A model generated the notes under the pieces. That model was given only the letters and a program-made list of their open reading frames with translations, was not told the DNA's origin and ran no database searches. A stretch of DNA of 64,000 nucleotides from Bacteroidales bacterium UBA2287. GTDB taxonomy: Bacteria; Bacteroidota; Bacteroidia; Bacteroidales; Tenuifilaceae. The position numbers and the translations under genes were made by a program. The stretch covers positions 1 through 64,000 of the forward strand of contig DDWL01000053.1 of NCBI GenBank assembly GCA_002345675.1, read 5' to 3'. Within the stretch, counting starts at the first letter, position 1. Each line of letters starts with the position of its first letter. Below are positions 26,361 to 34,757 of this stretch, piece by piece.

Positions 26361-28343
26361 ATGAAACGCTTTGCAAAAGGAGTAATTAATTTTTCTTTTA
26401 CAGTAACCTTTGTACTTGCTATTGCTTTCTCAGCTTATCGCTGTTCCCCTTCATCAAATAAGGTTGATTCTTCACATGTAACGTTAACCGACACAGCCGA
26501 ACTGGTTAGCAGAATGGCAGCAGCCGAAAAAGTTTCGCTATCAAAACCCGATTCGGCTATTGCCCTTTACGAAGGACTAATTAACGAAATTGAAGCACTG
26601 CGTCCATCCTTTTCAAATTCGTGCCAATTACGAATGTGGGTTGAAGAGAAAAGAATAATGGCAATACAGGGCATTGCAGTTTCGTACACAAATTTAGGCG
26701 ACTTCGACTTGGCTCATAAACAAATTAGTATAGGGCTCGATGTGGTAGAAAAAAGCAGCGTTGATACATGCTTAAAATTGCAAAAAGTAAAGGAAAGGCT
26801 ATTGGGTTCCCGAAGTGTAGTTCAAAAAAAACAGGGTAATTACCTAGATGCCATTGAAACTTTAAGAGAGCTGCTCACATTAGCCGAGGAACGAAAGGAC
26901 ATTTCGGGGCGTGCTATATACTTAACCAACATTGGTAATGCCTATCAGGAATTGGGCGAACAAAATTTAGCCATTGAGTACATTGGAAAGGCCATTAAGC
27001 TGCACGAATTAACTGGAAACAGAAAAGGAGTTGCCGTTTGCAAGTTAACATTGGCAAATATTTACAATTCGGCGGGAAAATTCGATGAAGCCCGCTCAAA
27101 CTACATTGAAACTTTAACCGAACTTACAACTCTTGGCTACACAGGCCACGTGGGCCTAGTGCAGTCGAATTTGGGAGTGCTCGAAAAGCGACAGGGCAAC
27201 AGCAAACTGGCAAGAGATTGCTTCGATAAGGCGCTTAAAAATTTGACCTTGACCGGCAACAAAAGCGGGGTAGCCATGGTATGGGGCAATATTGCCGATT
27301 TGGCAAACGACACGAAGAACTACTCCGAAGCAATAACCTATGCATCGCTTCAACTCGATGAAGCTAAAAGAGCATCGAACCTTATTAACCAAAGGTACGC
27401 CTATAAGCATCTTTATAAAGCTAATAAAGGACTAAACAATCAAAAAGAAGCGCTATCGAATTATGAGCTTTTTGTTACCATAAAGGATAGCGTTGCCTCA
27501 ACCGAAAAGCAAAACGAAGTTGCTCGACTCGAAGCAAAGTACCAGGATGTAAAAAAGAAGGAAGAAATTAAGCATCTCGAAGCGCTTTCGGAGGTGTTAC
27601 AAGAAAAGAATAGACAAAAATCAACATTAATTTTTGTTCTTGGTGCTTTAGCGTTTTCGGTAATGGCAGCTGGAGGGTTTTGGCTAAGGACCATACAGTT
27701 AAACTCCAAGCGCAAAGCGCTCGACCTTGAGCAACGACTTTTGCGCTTGCAAATGAATCCGCACTTCTTTTTCAATTCGCTTACCACAATTCAGAGTATG
27801 GTACTTAGAGATGAAAAAGATAAGGCCTCCGATGTTGTGCTAAGCTTTGCACGACTAATGCGACTTATTCTCGAGTCGTCGCGCGAGGAATTAATCCCAA
27901 TTTCGCAGGAAATTGAAATTGTTGAAAGGTACTCCCTGCTTCAATCTCTTCGGCACCCAAACAGGTTTAACCTTAGCGTAAGCATTGAGCCCATTGCGAT
28001 ACGAGAAGATCTACTAATTCCTCCCCTTTTGCTTCAACCTTTTATCGAAAACTGCATTGAGCACGCATTTCCAAGCGATGTAAACGGAACAATACAACTT
28101 ACCATTTCGCAAATTAACGGAAGCCTTATTTTTACAATTGAGGACAATGGCATAGGTTTTAATACACTGGAAAAATCAACAGGTGGTCAGCACAAATCGC
28201 TTGCCACCCAAATAACCCGCGAAAGGCTCGAAATAATAAAAAGCAAGTATAAAAAGGATACAGCACTAACCATTGAAAGTCCTATTGATGGGGAGCGCGG
28301 AACGAGGGTTACCATAAAAATTCCAGAGTTTTTTGCATTTTAA
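26361..28343 (+). CDS. TPR sensor histidine kinase, LytS type
   Basis: A 660-residue membrane kinase. N-terminal signal or membrane anchor with a possible lipobox (SAYRC, Cys28), then TPR-like helical repeats (about 55-390), one membrane segment (421-442), and a LytS/YehU-type kinase: phosphoacceptor His468 in MNPHFFFNS, N-box LQPFIENCIEHAF and G-box EDNGIGF. The TPR part lies outside the cytoplasm and probably senses a protein or peptide. It should phosphorylate the LytTR regulator whose gene follows 374 bases later; the intervening DNA is repeat-rich. The family is common in Bacteroidota. Confidence 0.9.
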   Translation: MKRFAKGVINFSFTVTFVLAIAFSAYRCSPSSNKVDSSHVTLTDTAELVSRMAAAEKVSLSKPDSAIALYEGLINEIEALRPSFSNSCQLRMWVEEKRIMAIQGIAVSYTNLGDFDLAHKQISIGLDVVEKSSVDTCLKLQKVKERLLGSRSVVQKKQGNYLDAIETLRELLTLAEERKDISGRAIYLTNIGNAYQELGEQNLAIEYIGKAIKLHELTGNRKGVAVCKLTLANIYNSAGKFDEARSNYIETLTELTTLGYTGHVGLVQSNLGVLEKRQGNSKLARDCFDKALKNLTLTGNKSGVAMVWGNIADLANDTKNYSEAITYASLQLDEAKRASNLINQRYAYKHLYKANKGLNNQKEALSNYELFVTIKDSVASTEKQNEVARLEAKYQDVKKKEEIKHLEALSEVLQEKNRQKSTLIFVLGALAFSVMAAGGFWLRTIQLNSKRKALDLEQRLLRLQMNPHFFFNSLTTIQSMVLRDEKDKASDVVLSFARLMRLILESSREELIPISQEIEIVERYSLLQSLRHPNRFNLSVSIEPIAIREDLLIPPLLLQPFIENCIEHAFPSDVNGTIQLTISQINGSLIFTIEDNGIGFNTLEKSTGGQHKSLATQITRERLEIIKSKYKKDTALTIESPIDGERGTRVTIKIPEFFAF

Positions 28344-28717
28344 GTAGCAACGTGAGTTTAACACAGAGGTTTTATGTTTTGCATTTTACAGAATGATTGT
28401 TTTAATTCGATTCGAATTTACAATAATGACGTTGATTGTTATTGAGTTCCGTCCCGATAACTATCGGGAGTCATCGTCAAAAAAAATAAAAAAAGTCAAA
28501 CCACAAAGGGCACAAAGTTTTTCTCAAAGATCACAAAGCGCTGTATATTACAGAATTAACTTTGTGAATCTTTGTTTTTCTCCGTTGTCCCCGCCTGAAT
28601 GACGCAGTCGGGCAGGTTTGTGGTTAATCTTTCTTTTAGACAGTCTCATCAAAAATGAAATGAATTTTATTCTCTATCTTCAATGTTATTCCTTATACCA
28701 AATTGACGTTAGTAAAT
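28344..28717. other. intergenic region with repeats
   Basis: No gene. It carries the hairpin CCCGAT-AACT-ATCGGG at 28453-28468 and the interrupted inverted repeat at 28499-28625. This unusual spacer separates a kinase from its likely partner regulator. Confidence 0.6.
28499..28625. repeat. MITE-like imperfect inverted repeat
   Basis: Left arm 28499-28538 (starting AACCACAAAG) pairs with right arm 28560-28590 and 28617-28625 (ending TTTGTGGTT). The right arm is interrupted by a 26-base GC-rich segment (28591-28616) that itself can fold with about 8 pairs and one bulge. Confidence 0.6.
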
Positions 28718-29455
28718 ATGAAAGCATTTATAGTCGACGATGAGCAGTCGTGCATTGACACGCTAAGCTACCACTTAAAAAGCCATACCAATATCGAAAT
28801 TACTGGAATTGCAAATTCGGTAACCGACGCAACAAAAGGCATTGCTCAAAGTAACCCAGAATTAGTGTTTTTAGATGTTGAACTTCCCGACGGAACTGGA
28901 TTCGATGTTCTCAAAGCTTTCCCCGATGCACAGTTCAAGGTAATTTTTATTACAGCCTACGACAAATTTGCCATTTCGGCATTTCGCTTTAGCGCAGTCG
29001 ACTACCTACTAAAACCCTTAAACCCAAGCGAGCTTAGCGATGCAATAAATAAGGTGTCAAACCTAAAAAGCAACGATTCGCACGAGGCAATTGAAGCCCT
29101 TATTTCGAACATAAAAACGAACGAAGAGCGACGGTTAGTTATACGCACCTGCGATGATGTATTCCTTATTCCCATTTCTGAAATTTTTCACCTTGAGTGC
29201 GACGGCGCATACACCCATATTTTTAGCTTAAACCGAAAGCGAATAACCGTTTCACAAAACTTGAAGCACTACGAAGAAATGCTACTCGATTATGGGTTTT
29301 TTCGCTCTCACCAAAGCCATTTGGTAAACGTAAAACGTATCGACAGCTTTAAAAAAGCCGATGGGGGTTACCTAATTTTAACCAATGGCACATCGGTTCC
29401 TGTGTCGCATCGAAAGCGCGATGCCCTTTTTCAACTTTTCGAAAAAATGGCATAA
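28718..29455 (+). CDS. LytTR family response regulator
   Basis: A 245-residue cytoplasmic regulator. Receiver domain (1-120): acidic pair DD (7-8), phosphoacceptor Asp53 in LVFLDVELPDG, Thr in FITAYD and Lys in LLKPL. LytTR DNA-binding domain (about 140-243), with FRSHQSHLVNVKRID. It is the expected partner of the LytS-type kinase upstream. I start at ATG 28718; the frame is open to a TTG at 28703, which only adds five residues before the canonical receiver start. Confidence 0.92.
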   Translation: MKAFIVDDEQSCIDTLSYHLKSHTNIEITGIANSVTDATKGIAQSNPELVFLDVELPDGTGFDVLKAFPDAQFKVIFITAYDKFAISAFRFSAVDYLLKPLNPSELSDAINKVSNLKSNDSHEAIEALISNIKTNEERRLVIRTCDDVFLIPISEIFHLECDGAYTHIFSLNRKRITVSQNLKHYEEMLLDYGFFRSHQSHLVNVKRIDSFKKADGGYLILTNGTSVPVSHRKRDALFQLFEKMA

Positions 29456-29485
29456 CAAGCCTAACCCATTTCATTAAACTCTTTA

Positions 29486-29508
29486 TACGGATTTCAAGCA
29501 AATCCGTA
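29486..29508. other. hairpin behind the LytTR gene
   Basis: TACGGATTT and AAATCCGTA form a perfect 9-bp stem with loop CAAGC. There is no T-tract, so its role as terminator is uncertain. Confidence 0.45.
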
Positions 29509-29604
29509 CGAATTTCAATTTCATTAAGCCGTACTTTAATTAAGTTACGATGAATCCTCTGCTAAAATTACTTTTGAATAAGTGATTTAGATTGGATTTT
29601 GAAA

Positions 29605-30048
29605 ATGAAATTGAATAACAAAATCAAACTTTTTAGCAGCGCTGCACTTGTAGTAGCAATTCTACTTGCTCTTCATTTCTATTTTAAATTTGAAGAAAAA
29701 GAGCAAAAGGGAACAGAATACCAATTCTCATTAATTGAAAATTGGAGCATTGATAGCACCAGAGGAACGGACAACTACGCTATTACCCTTTTTGTTGGCA
29801 CTACCAATGAGCCTAACGTAGTAATTACAAACTTTTCGAACCTAGGAATTTCGGTAAATGCATCGCTAATAAATAATGTGCTTAAAATCGACTCCCAAGA
29901 GTTAAGCATAAAGGATGAAAAAATATATGTAAAGGGAATTGGTTCGATAAGTAATAACAAGCTTAATGTTCAGTACTCATTAACAAAGAGCAACAGTGTA
30001 TTTAAGGCTAATTGCGAGGGAATTCGCATATTAAATTCAACTAAATAA
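29605..30048 (+). CDS. small membrane-anchored hypothetical protein
   Basis: A 147-residue protein with one N-terminal membrane segment or uncleaved signal (about 8-26, LFSSAALVVAILLALHFYF). The rest is a soluble beta-rich domain with no motif I recognise. ATG 29605 is preferred over the TTG two codons upstream. It precedes a set of secreted proteins but shows no clear link to them. Confidence 0.6.
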   Translation: MKLNNKIKLFSSAALVVAILLALHFYFKFEEKEQKGTEYQFSLIENWSIDSTRGTDNYAITLFVGTTNEPNVVITNFSNLGISVNASLINNVLKIDSQELSIKDEKIYVKGIGSISNNKLNVQYSLTKSNSVFKANCEGIRILNSTK

Positions 30049-30075
30049 ATTAAATAACAACTAACCCTAACTACT

Positions 30076-30210
30076 TTGAGAAATTATTTTGTTCGCTTAA
30101 ATTATCAGTTTTTTCTTTTTGCATTGGTATTTTTTAGCATACCAGCAACAGCAATTGAGTTAACTCCTCAGTTAGCGTTCATTGGAAAAAATAGATATAC
30201 AAGATATTAA
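30076..30210 (+). CDS. possible short exported peptide or gene remnant
   Basis: A 44-codon frame from TTG that reads like a signal peptide (FFLFALVFFSIPATA) and then a short tail, ending 16 bases before the T9SS-protein gene. It might be a short secreted peptide or the 5' remnant of a lost exported protein. There is no ATG, so confidence is low. Confidence 0.25.
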   Translation: MRNYFVRLNYQFFLFALVFFSIPATAIELTPQLAFIGKNRYTRY

Positions 30211-30226
30211 CCAATAAAAAAACACA

Positions 30227-30715
30227 ATGAAATACAGACGATTAAGATTAATTACTATTCTCTTGTTAGGACTTGGACTTACAGGACTGCAAGCACAAGA
30301 GAGCGTTAACGCCTCAGGTGGAAATGCTTCAGGTAGCGGAGGCGCGACGAGTTACTCCGTTGGACAAGTAGTTTACTCCACCAATACAGGAACAACTGGT
30401 ACAGTAGCACAAGGTGTGCAGCAACCCTTAGAAATTTCGGTAGTAACAGGATTAGAAGAAGCCAAAGGCATCAACCTTTCGGTTAAAGCTTATCCAAACC
30501 CTACTACCGACTATTTAACTTTGGAAGTAAAAGACTTTGAACTATCAACGTTAACCTTTCAACTTTTTGATGTGCAGGGAAGATTGTTGCAAAACGAAAA
30601 GATTACAGGTAACCCAACACGCATTGTAATGGGGAATCTCTTGCCATCAACTTATTTTTTAAAAATAACGCAAGCTAACAAAGAATTAAAAACTTTTAAA
30701 ATCATTAAAACCTAA
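30227..30715 (+). CDS. T9SS type A sorting domain protein
   Basis: A 162-residue exported protein. Signal peptide ends at LQAQ; a short Gly/Ser/Thr-rich middle (SGGNASGSGGATSYSVGQVVY) follows; the C-terminal 75 residues are a T9SS type A sorting domain (KAYPNPTTDYLTLEV, FQLFDVQGRLL, YFLKI, KTFKIIKT). Such proteins cross the outer membrane through T9SS and stay on or leave the surface. The same short architecture often precedes a large adhesin-like protein, and here the next gene starts 5 bases on. Confidence 0.88.
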   Translation: MKYRRLRLITILLLGLGLTGLQAQESVNASGGNASGSGGATSYSVGQVVYSTNTGTTGTVAQGVQQPLEISVVTGLEEAKGINLSVKAYPNPTTDYLTLEVKDFELSTLTFQLFDVQGRLLQNEKITGNPTRIVMGNLLPSTYFLKITQANKELKTFKIIKT

Positions 30716-30720
30716 CCAAT

Positions 30721-32253
30721 ATGAAACGCATAATTACACTATTCACCGTGTTATTTCTAATAACAAATTTATGGGCACAAAGTCCCGAAATGATAAGCTA
30801 TCAGGCAGTCATTCGCAACAGCAGCAACCAGTTGGTAGCCAATACAACTATTAGCATGCGCATAAATATTTTACATGGAACATCAATAGGTGCATCAGTT
30901 TACACCGAAACACAGACACCAATAACCAATGCCAATGGCTTGGTAACAATAAAAATTGGAACAGGTATCACAAGCGATAATTTTTCTGATATAAACTGGG
31001 CAGACGGGCCCTATTTCATAAAAACAGAAACCGACCCTACGGGAGGCACAAACTACACCATTAGCGGAACAAGCCAGTTGCTGAGCGTTCCGTATGCTTT
31101 GCATTCAAAAACTGCGGATGCTGTATTGGGGCTGAATGATACTCTTGCAAATAAAGCCGTTTTGTTAACCGGAGACCAAATCATAGCCGGTAATAAAACC
31201 TTTACAGGTTCTGTTCATACTAACTACATCGAGGTAAACTCATTTGGTAGTGGTAACCGCTATGCATTTATCGATTTCCATGGCGACGATACCTATACCG
31301 ATTATTCGTTACGTTTAATACGATATAATACAGGTGCTAATGCTAATTCGTTGCTTGAACACAGGGGCACCGGTGTTATGAGTATACAGGCATCAGACTC
31401 CGGAAGTATTCGATTAGCAACCAAAGGAATAAATCGTATGAGTATAGATGCCAACGGAAATATTTTGGTAAATGAGCAAATGCGTAACTACAAAACACTT
31501 AGAGTGTACGATCCATCAAACAAAACACTATTTTTTAGACAAGACGGCACTAATTCCTATATTAGTAACAAACAGGATTTTTTAGCATCGGGAACTCCAA
31601 AAAACGGATGGCTACATATTAATGGCGAAGGCGGAATTGTTTTAAGAGTTGGATCTGAAGGTGTAGCAGGTACTACTGTAATATCTATCGACACCCTCAA
31701 AAACATTAATATGCAAAACAACCCAGTAATTAATGTAAAAACACCAGTAAATGCTAACGATGCAGTGAATAAGGCGTATGTGGACTCAAAAGTTGGGCCC
31801 CATTACCTTGGCGAAGAATACCTTGGCGGTATTATTTTTTATTTATATACCGACGATACAGGTGTACAAAAGGGTTTAATCGTTTCTAAAACCCAAAGTA
31901 CAGGTACTTGGAGTGGTTCTACAATAGTAAATGCTAATAGAACAGAAGACGGTGCTTATAATACAAATCTTATGCCTGCAGGTAGTACCGCAAAAACTTG
32001 GGTTACTGGCCTTGGTGCAGGCTGGTACATCCCGTCCATTGACGAGCTAAGCTTGCTCTGGCACAACCGTTTTCACGTAAACAAAACTGCCAGGGCTATT
32101 AGCTCTACGCTGCTCTCAACTACTGCATACTATTGGAGTAGTACGGAGTACGATGCAACAATTGCATTCAGCTTCTACTTCTTTTCCGGCGGTACCGCGT
32201 ACAACACAAATAAAACAAATGATTATTTTGTCCGTGCTATTCGGGCATTTTAA
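30721..32253 (+). CDS. adhesin-like secreted protein with C-terminal DUF1566-like domain
   Basis: A 510-residue exported protein. After a signal peptide (ending NLWAQ) comes a conserved N-terminal domain (SPEMISYQAVIRN, about 20-130) found in many Bacteroidota surface proteins, then a repetitive fibre-like middle with NPVINVKTPVNANDAVNKAYVDSK, a junction wording shared with phage tail fibres, and a C-terminal Lcl/DUF1566-like domain (about 370-510: YLGGIIFYL, GWYIPSIDEL, YYWSSTEYD, VRAIRAF). It has no T9SS tail of its own. It forms a pair with the T9SS protein before it. Function probably in surface attachment; not certain. Confidence 0.8.
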   Translation: MKRIITLFTVLFLITNLWAQSPEMISYQAVIRNSSNQLVANTTISMRINILHGTSIGASVYTETQTPITNANGLVTIKIGTGITSDNFSDINWADGPYFIKTETDPTGGTNYTISGTSQLLSVPYALHSKTADAVLGLNDTLANKAVLLTGDQIIAGNKTFTGSVHTNYIEVNSFGSGNRYAFIDFHGDDTYTDYSLRLIRYNTGANANSLLEHRGTGVMSIQASDSGSIRLATKGINRMSIDANGNILVNEQMRNYKTLRVYDPSNKTLFFRQDGTNSYISNKQDFLASGTPKNGWLHINGEGGIVLRVGSEGVAGTTVISIDTLKNINMQNNPVINVKTPVNANDAVNKAYVDSKVGPHYLGEEYLGGIIFYLYTDDTGVQKGLIVSKTQSTGTWSGSTIVNANRTEDGAYNTNLMPAGSTAKTWVTGLGAGWYIPSIDELSLLWHNRFHVNKTARAISSTLLSTTAYYWSSTEYDATIAFSFYFFSGGTAYNTNKTNDYFVRAIRAF

Positions 32254-32613
32254 CGTTGCATAAACAACCTAATAGGAGTATTAAATATTTTTCCCTTTTC
32301 GAATTTAACCTTATTTAGTGCGAATTTAAATTCAAATCAATCGGATATTAAAACGCTAAAAACGTTATGGGTAACTATACTATTTTTGACAAAGCATTTT
32401 AATACCGATTCATTTTCAGTGCTATAATTTAACTAGTTAGTTTGTGTTTGAAAAACAAAAAAATGAACTTTTAGACACCCCTTTAACGAATCTTGGATGC
32501 CAGAAATTGCGGATATACAGCGTTTTATTCGTCAAAAAACCAACCGTAAATTTGCATTTAATTAAAAAGTTTCGATAACTTTATTAAAATTAAGCCTTAA
32601 AAAACCCAAAAAA
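32254..32613. other. intergenic region with a promoter
   Basis: About 360 AT-rich bases without a gene. The only signal is the -7 element at 32547-32554. Confidence 0.5.
32547..32554 (+). promoter_or_regulatory. -7 promoter element of the lipoprotein-OMP-caspase operon
   Basis: TAAATTTG, 59 bases before the ATG at 32614, with a T-rich -33 about 20 bases upstream. Confidence 0.5.
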
Positions 32614-33846
32614 ATGAAAAAGCACAAATATTTAGCGTTGCTGTTCTTGGCAGCTTGCTTACTCCTTTTCGGCTGCGAAAAGGAGCCAATTGCATCGTTT
32701 ACTGTTTCACCAACCCTATTAGAAGTCGAACACGATGTTACCTTTACCAATACATCTGAAGATGCCGACCATTTCGAATGGTTCTTTGGGGACAACACTT
32801 CATCTACCGATAAAAACCCCACTCACAGCTACAGCGAGCCAGGTTTTTACATTGTAACCCTTGTTGCTTACACTAAGTCGGGGCGTAAGATGGACGATGC
32901 CTACCAAGCGTTTATTACGGTAGTAAATCCTACAAGGCTAATACTAAACGTCGACATGGATGGCACTCCCCTTAATGGCTGCGAAGTTGTACTATTCAAC
33001 AGCTATACAAACTGGTATAACAATGTGAACAGTGTTGCTACAGCAACAACAGGATCGTTGGGGAGTGTTGTATTTACCGGTTGCACAAATTCTATTTACT
33101 ATGCCGACTTTTACCATAATGGCTCTAGATATGGTAGTATAGTAACCGAAGCCTTAACACTATTCACCGATAACACCTACAATGTTCACTTTACAAACAA
33201 GCAAATTACTTTTACAAACCCAACATTTACGCCAATAACAATTAATGTTGCTGGCTTTGCATCGCAAACCATTCCAGTGGGAGGCAGCAAAACTTTTAAT
33301 GTTACAACAAACACAATTGTTTTATCGGCTAGTACATCGGGGATTTTTTCCAATGGTAGCCCTATGGCTCTTACAATATATTGGAATAGCACCATTACCT
33401 TGTCAACCTCAACAACTACAGTTAATTTAAATATTGGAAATCAATACGTTTTCTTATACTTATCAAATAACTCAGGGTATGTTCTTGGGCCTATATACTC
33501 AAACTATGGTTTAAGTTCCCAGGTAACTGTTAACGCATCAATACCATCTGATAATATTAAATATAGCCTAGGCTATCACAATGCGCTTAGTAGTACGCAG
33601 TTTAGGGCATATGTCCCATCGGGAGGCTATTACTACTGGACAAATGGGGCTCAGTTTAACTTTTCAGGTACAATTAATCAAAGCATTTGGTTGGGTGCCT
33701 CTAAATCGGTTGAAAACTTTAAAGCCGAGAAGTTTAACGGTGTATTGCTAAACCAAAACCAAAAGTTAAACCCTTACTTTGAGTCAAAAAGAATGTTTAA
33801 AGAAGTTAAAGGGAGTATTGACCTTTTTCCAAAAAGTGTTAACTAA
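32614..33846 (+). CDS. PKD domain lipoprotein
   Basis: A 410-residue lipoprotein: the signal ends LLLFGC (Cys21), followed by Glu-Lys. Residues about 26-108 are a PKD/Ig domain (ASFTVSP, FEWFFGD, PTHSYSEPGFYIVTL). The remaining 300 residues are Thr/Ser/Asn-rich beta structure without a known family. It probably sits on the outer membrane, facing the periplasm or surface. It is first in an operon with a barrel protein (19-base gap) and a WD40-caspase protein, so it may be the lipoprotein partner of that system. Confidence 0.8.
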   Translation: MKKHKYLALLFLAACLLLFGCEKEPIASFTVSPTLLEVEHDVTFTNTSEDADHFEWFFGDNTSSTDKNPTHSYSEPGFYIVTLVAYTKSGRKMDDAYQAFITVVNPTRLILNVDMDGTPLNGCEVVLFNSYTNWYNNVNSVATATTGSLGSVVFTGCTNSIYYADFYHNGSRYGSIVTEALTLFTDNTYNVHFTNKQITFTNPTFTPITINVAGFASQTIPVGGSKTFNVTTNTIVLSASTSGIFSNGSPMALTIYWNSTITLSTSTTTVNLNIGNQYVFLYLSNNSGYVLGPIYSNYGLSSQVTVNASIPSDNIKYSLGYHNALSSTQFRAYVPSGGYYYWTNGAQFNFSGTINQSIWLGASKSVENFKAEKFNGVLLNQNQKLNPYFESKRMFKEVKGSIDLFPKSVN

Positions 33847-33865
33847 ACTTTAAAATAGATAAGCC

Positions 33866-34705
33866 ATGCGAAAATTAAAACATATAGCCTACATAACCAT
33901 TTTACTTATGGTAGTTGGGCACACAAATGTAATAGCACAGTTCGAGAATAAGGTTACATTTAATTTTTCACTGGGAAGTATACAGCCATTTGGCGTTAAG
34001 GAGTATATTTACAAATCAACCAATCAGCAGTATGTTAATACGTGGTTGATGCCATACCTTTTCTCGAATTTTAAGCGCGGATTTTCATTTACTGGCGGGG
34101 CTCAGTTTAACATTAACCGATACTTTGCCGTTGGAACGGGTGTTGGTGCCGAGCGAATTGGAAGTTGGTACTACCTGGATTCGTACAACATGAACGGGGA
34201 GAGATTAGAAAAAGATTTTCTCTCGTGGAAAATTACCGATGAAGGAACCACCTTGAAAGAAGGCGTTAATGAGCTGAATCTCTACAATTTTAGCATTGGT
34301 GTCTTTCCTCGCGTAAACATTGCCTATGGCAAAAAAATAAACCCTTACGTTTTTGTCGAAATTACCTTTAACTACACCGATATAAACTACGTTGACAAGC
34401 GACGAGAGGCATGGTTAGATCTTGGATATACAGAGCAAGCCTACGACGATTGGTACAATAGCCTAACGAGCCCAGCCGCTTTTAGGAATACCCCACAAAG
34501 TAGTTTTGGTATTGGTTTGTACCCAGGATTCGGATTCGATTTAAATTTAACCCAAAATTTGGGACTGTTCGTTCAAGGGGGGTACTCTTTCATTGGTATT
34601 AATAAATCCGACCTAGAGGAGGCAAATCTTGAACCCGAAAATTTTCATAGCATTAAGGCTGAAGTTGGCATTAAGCTAAGTTTCCTTCGTTCGAAGGACA
34701 TTTAA
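33866..34705 (+). CDS. outer-membrane beta-barrel protein
   Basis: A 279-residue exported protein. Signal peptide ends near NVIAQ. The mature part alternates hydrophobic and polar residues in short strands with GVGAERIG, SFGIGLYPGFGFDLN and a final EVGIKLSFL, as in small 8-10 strand barrels. It has no OmpA peptidoglycan domain. Middle gene of the lipoprotein-OMP-caspase operon, 52 bases before the caspase gene. Function unknown. Confidence 0.75.
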   Translation: MRKLKHIAYITILLMVVGHTNVIAQFENKVTFNFSLGSIQPFGVKEYIYKSTNQQYVNTWLMPYLFSNFKRGFSFTGGAQFNINRYFAVGTGVGAERIGSWYYLDSYNMNGERLEKDFLSWKITDEGTTLKEGVNELNLYNFSIGVFPRVNIAYGKKINPYVFVEITFNYTDINYVDKRREAWLDLGYTEQAYDDWYNSLTSPAAFRNTPQSSFGIGLYPGFGFDLNLTQNLGLFVQGGYSFIGINKSDLEEANLEPENFHSIKAEVGIKLSFLRSKDI

Positions 34706-34757
34706 CGGGCAACTCAACCTTTCGATACAACGAAAAGGACGGAGAAGAATTTTTAAT

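Noticed and set aside
28393..28602. 69-codon frame between kinase and response regulator
   Set aside because: It runs through a hairpin and an inverted repeat and has no protein features.
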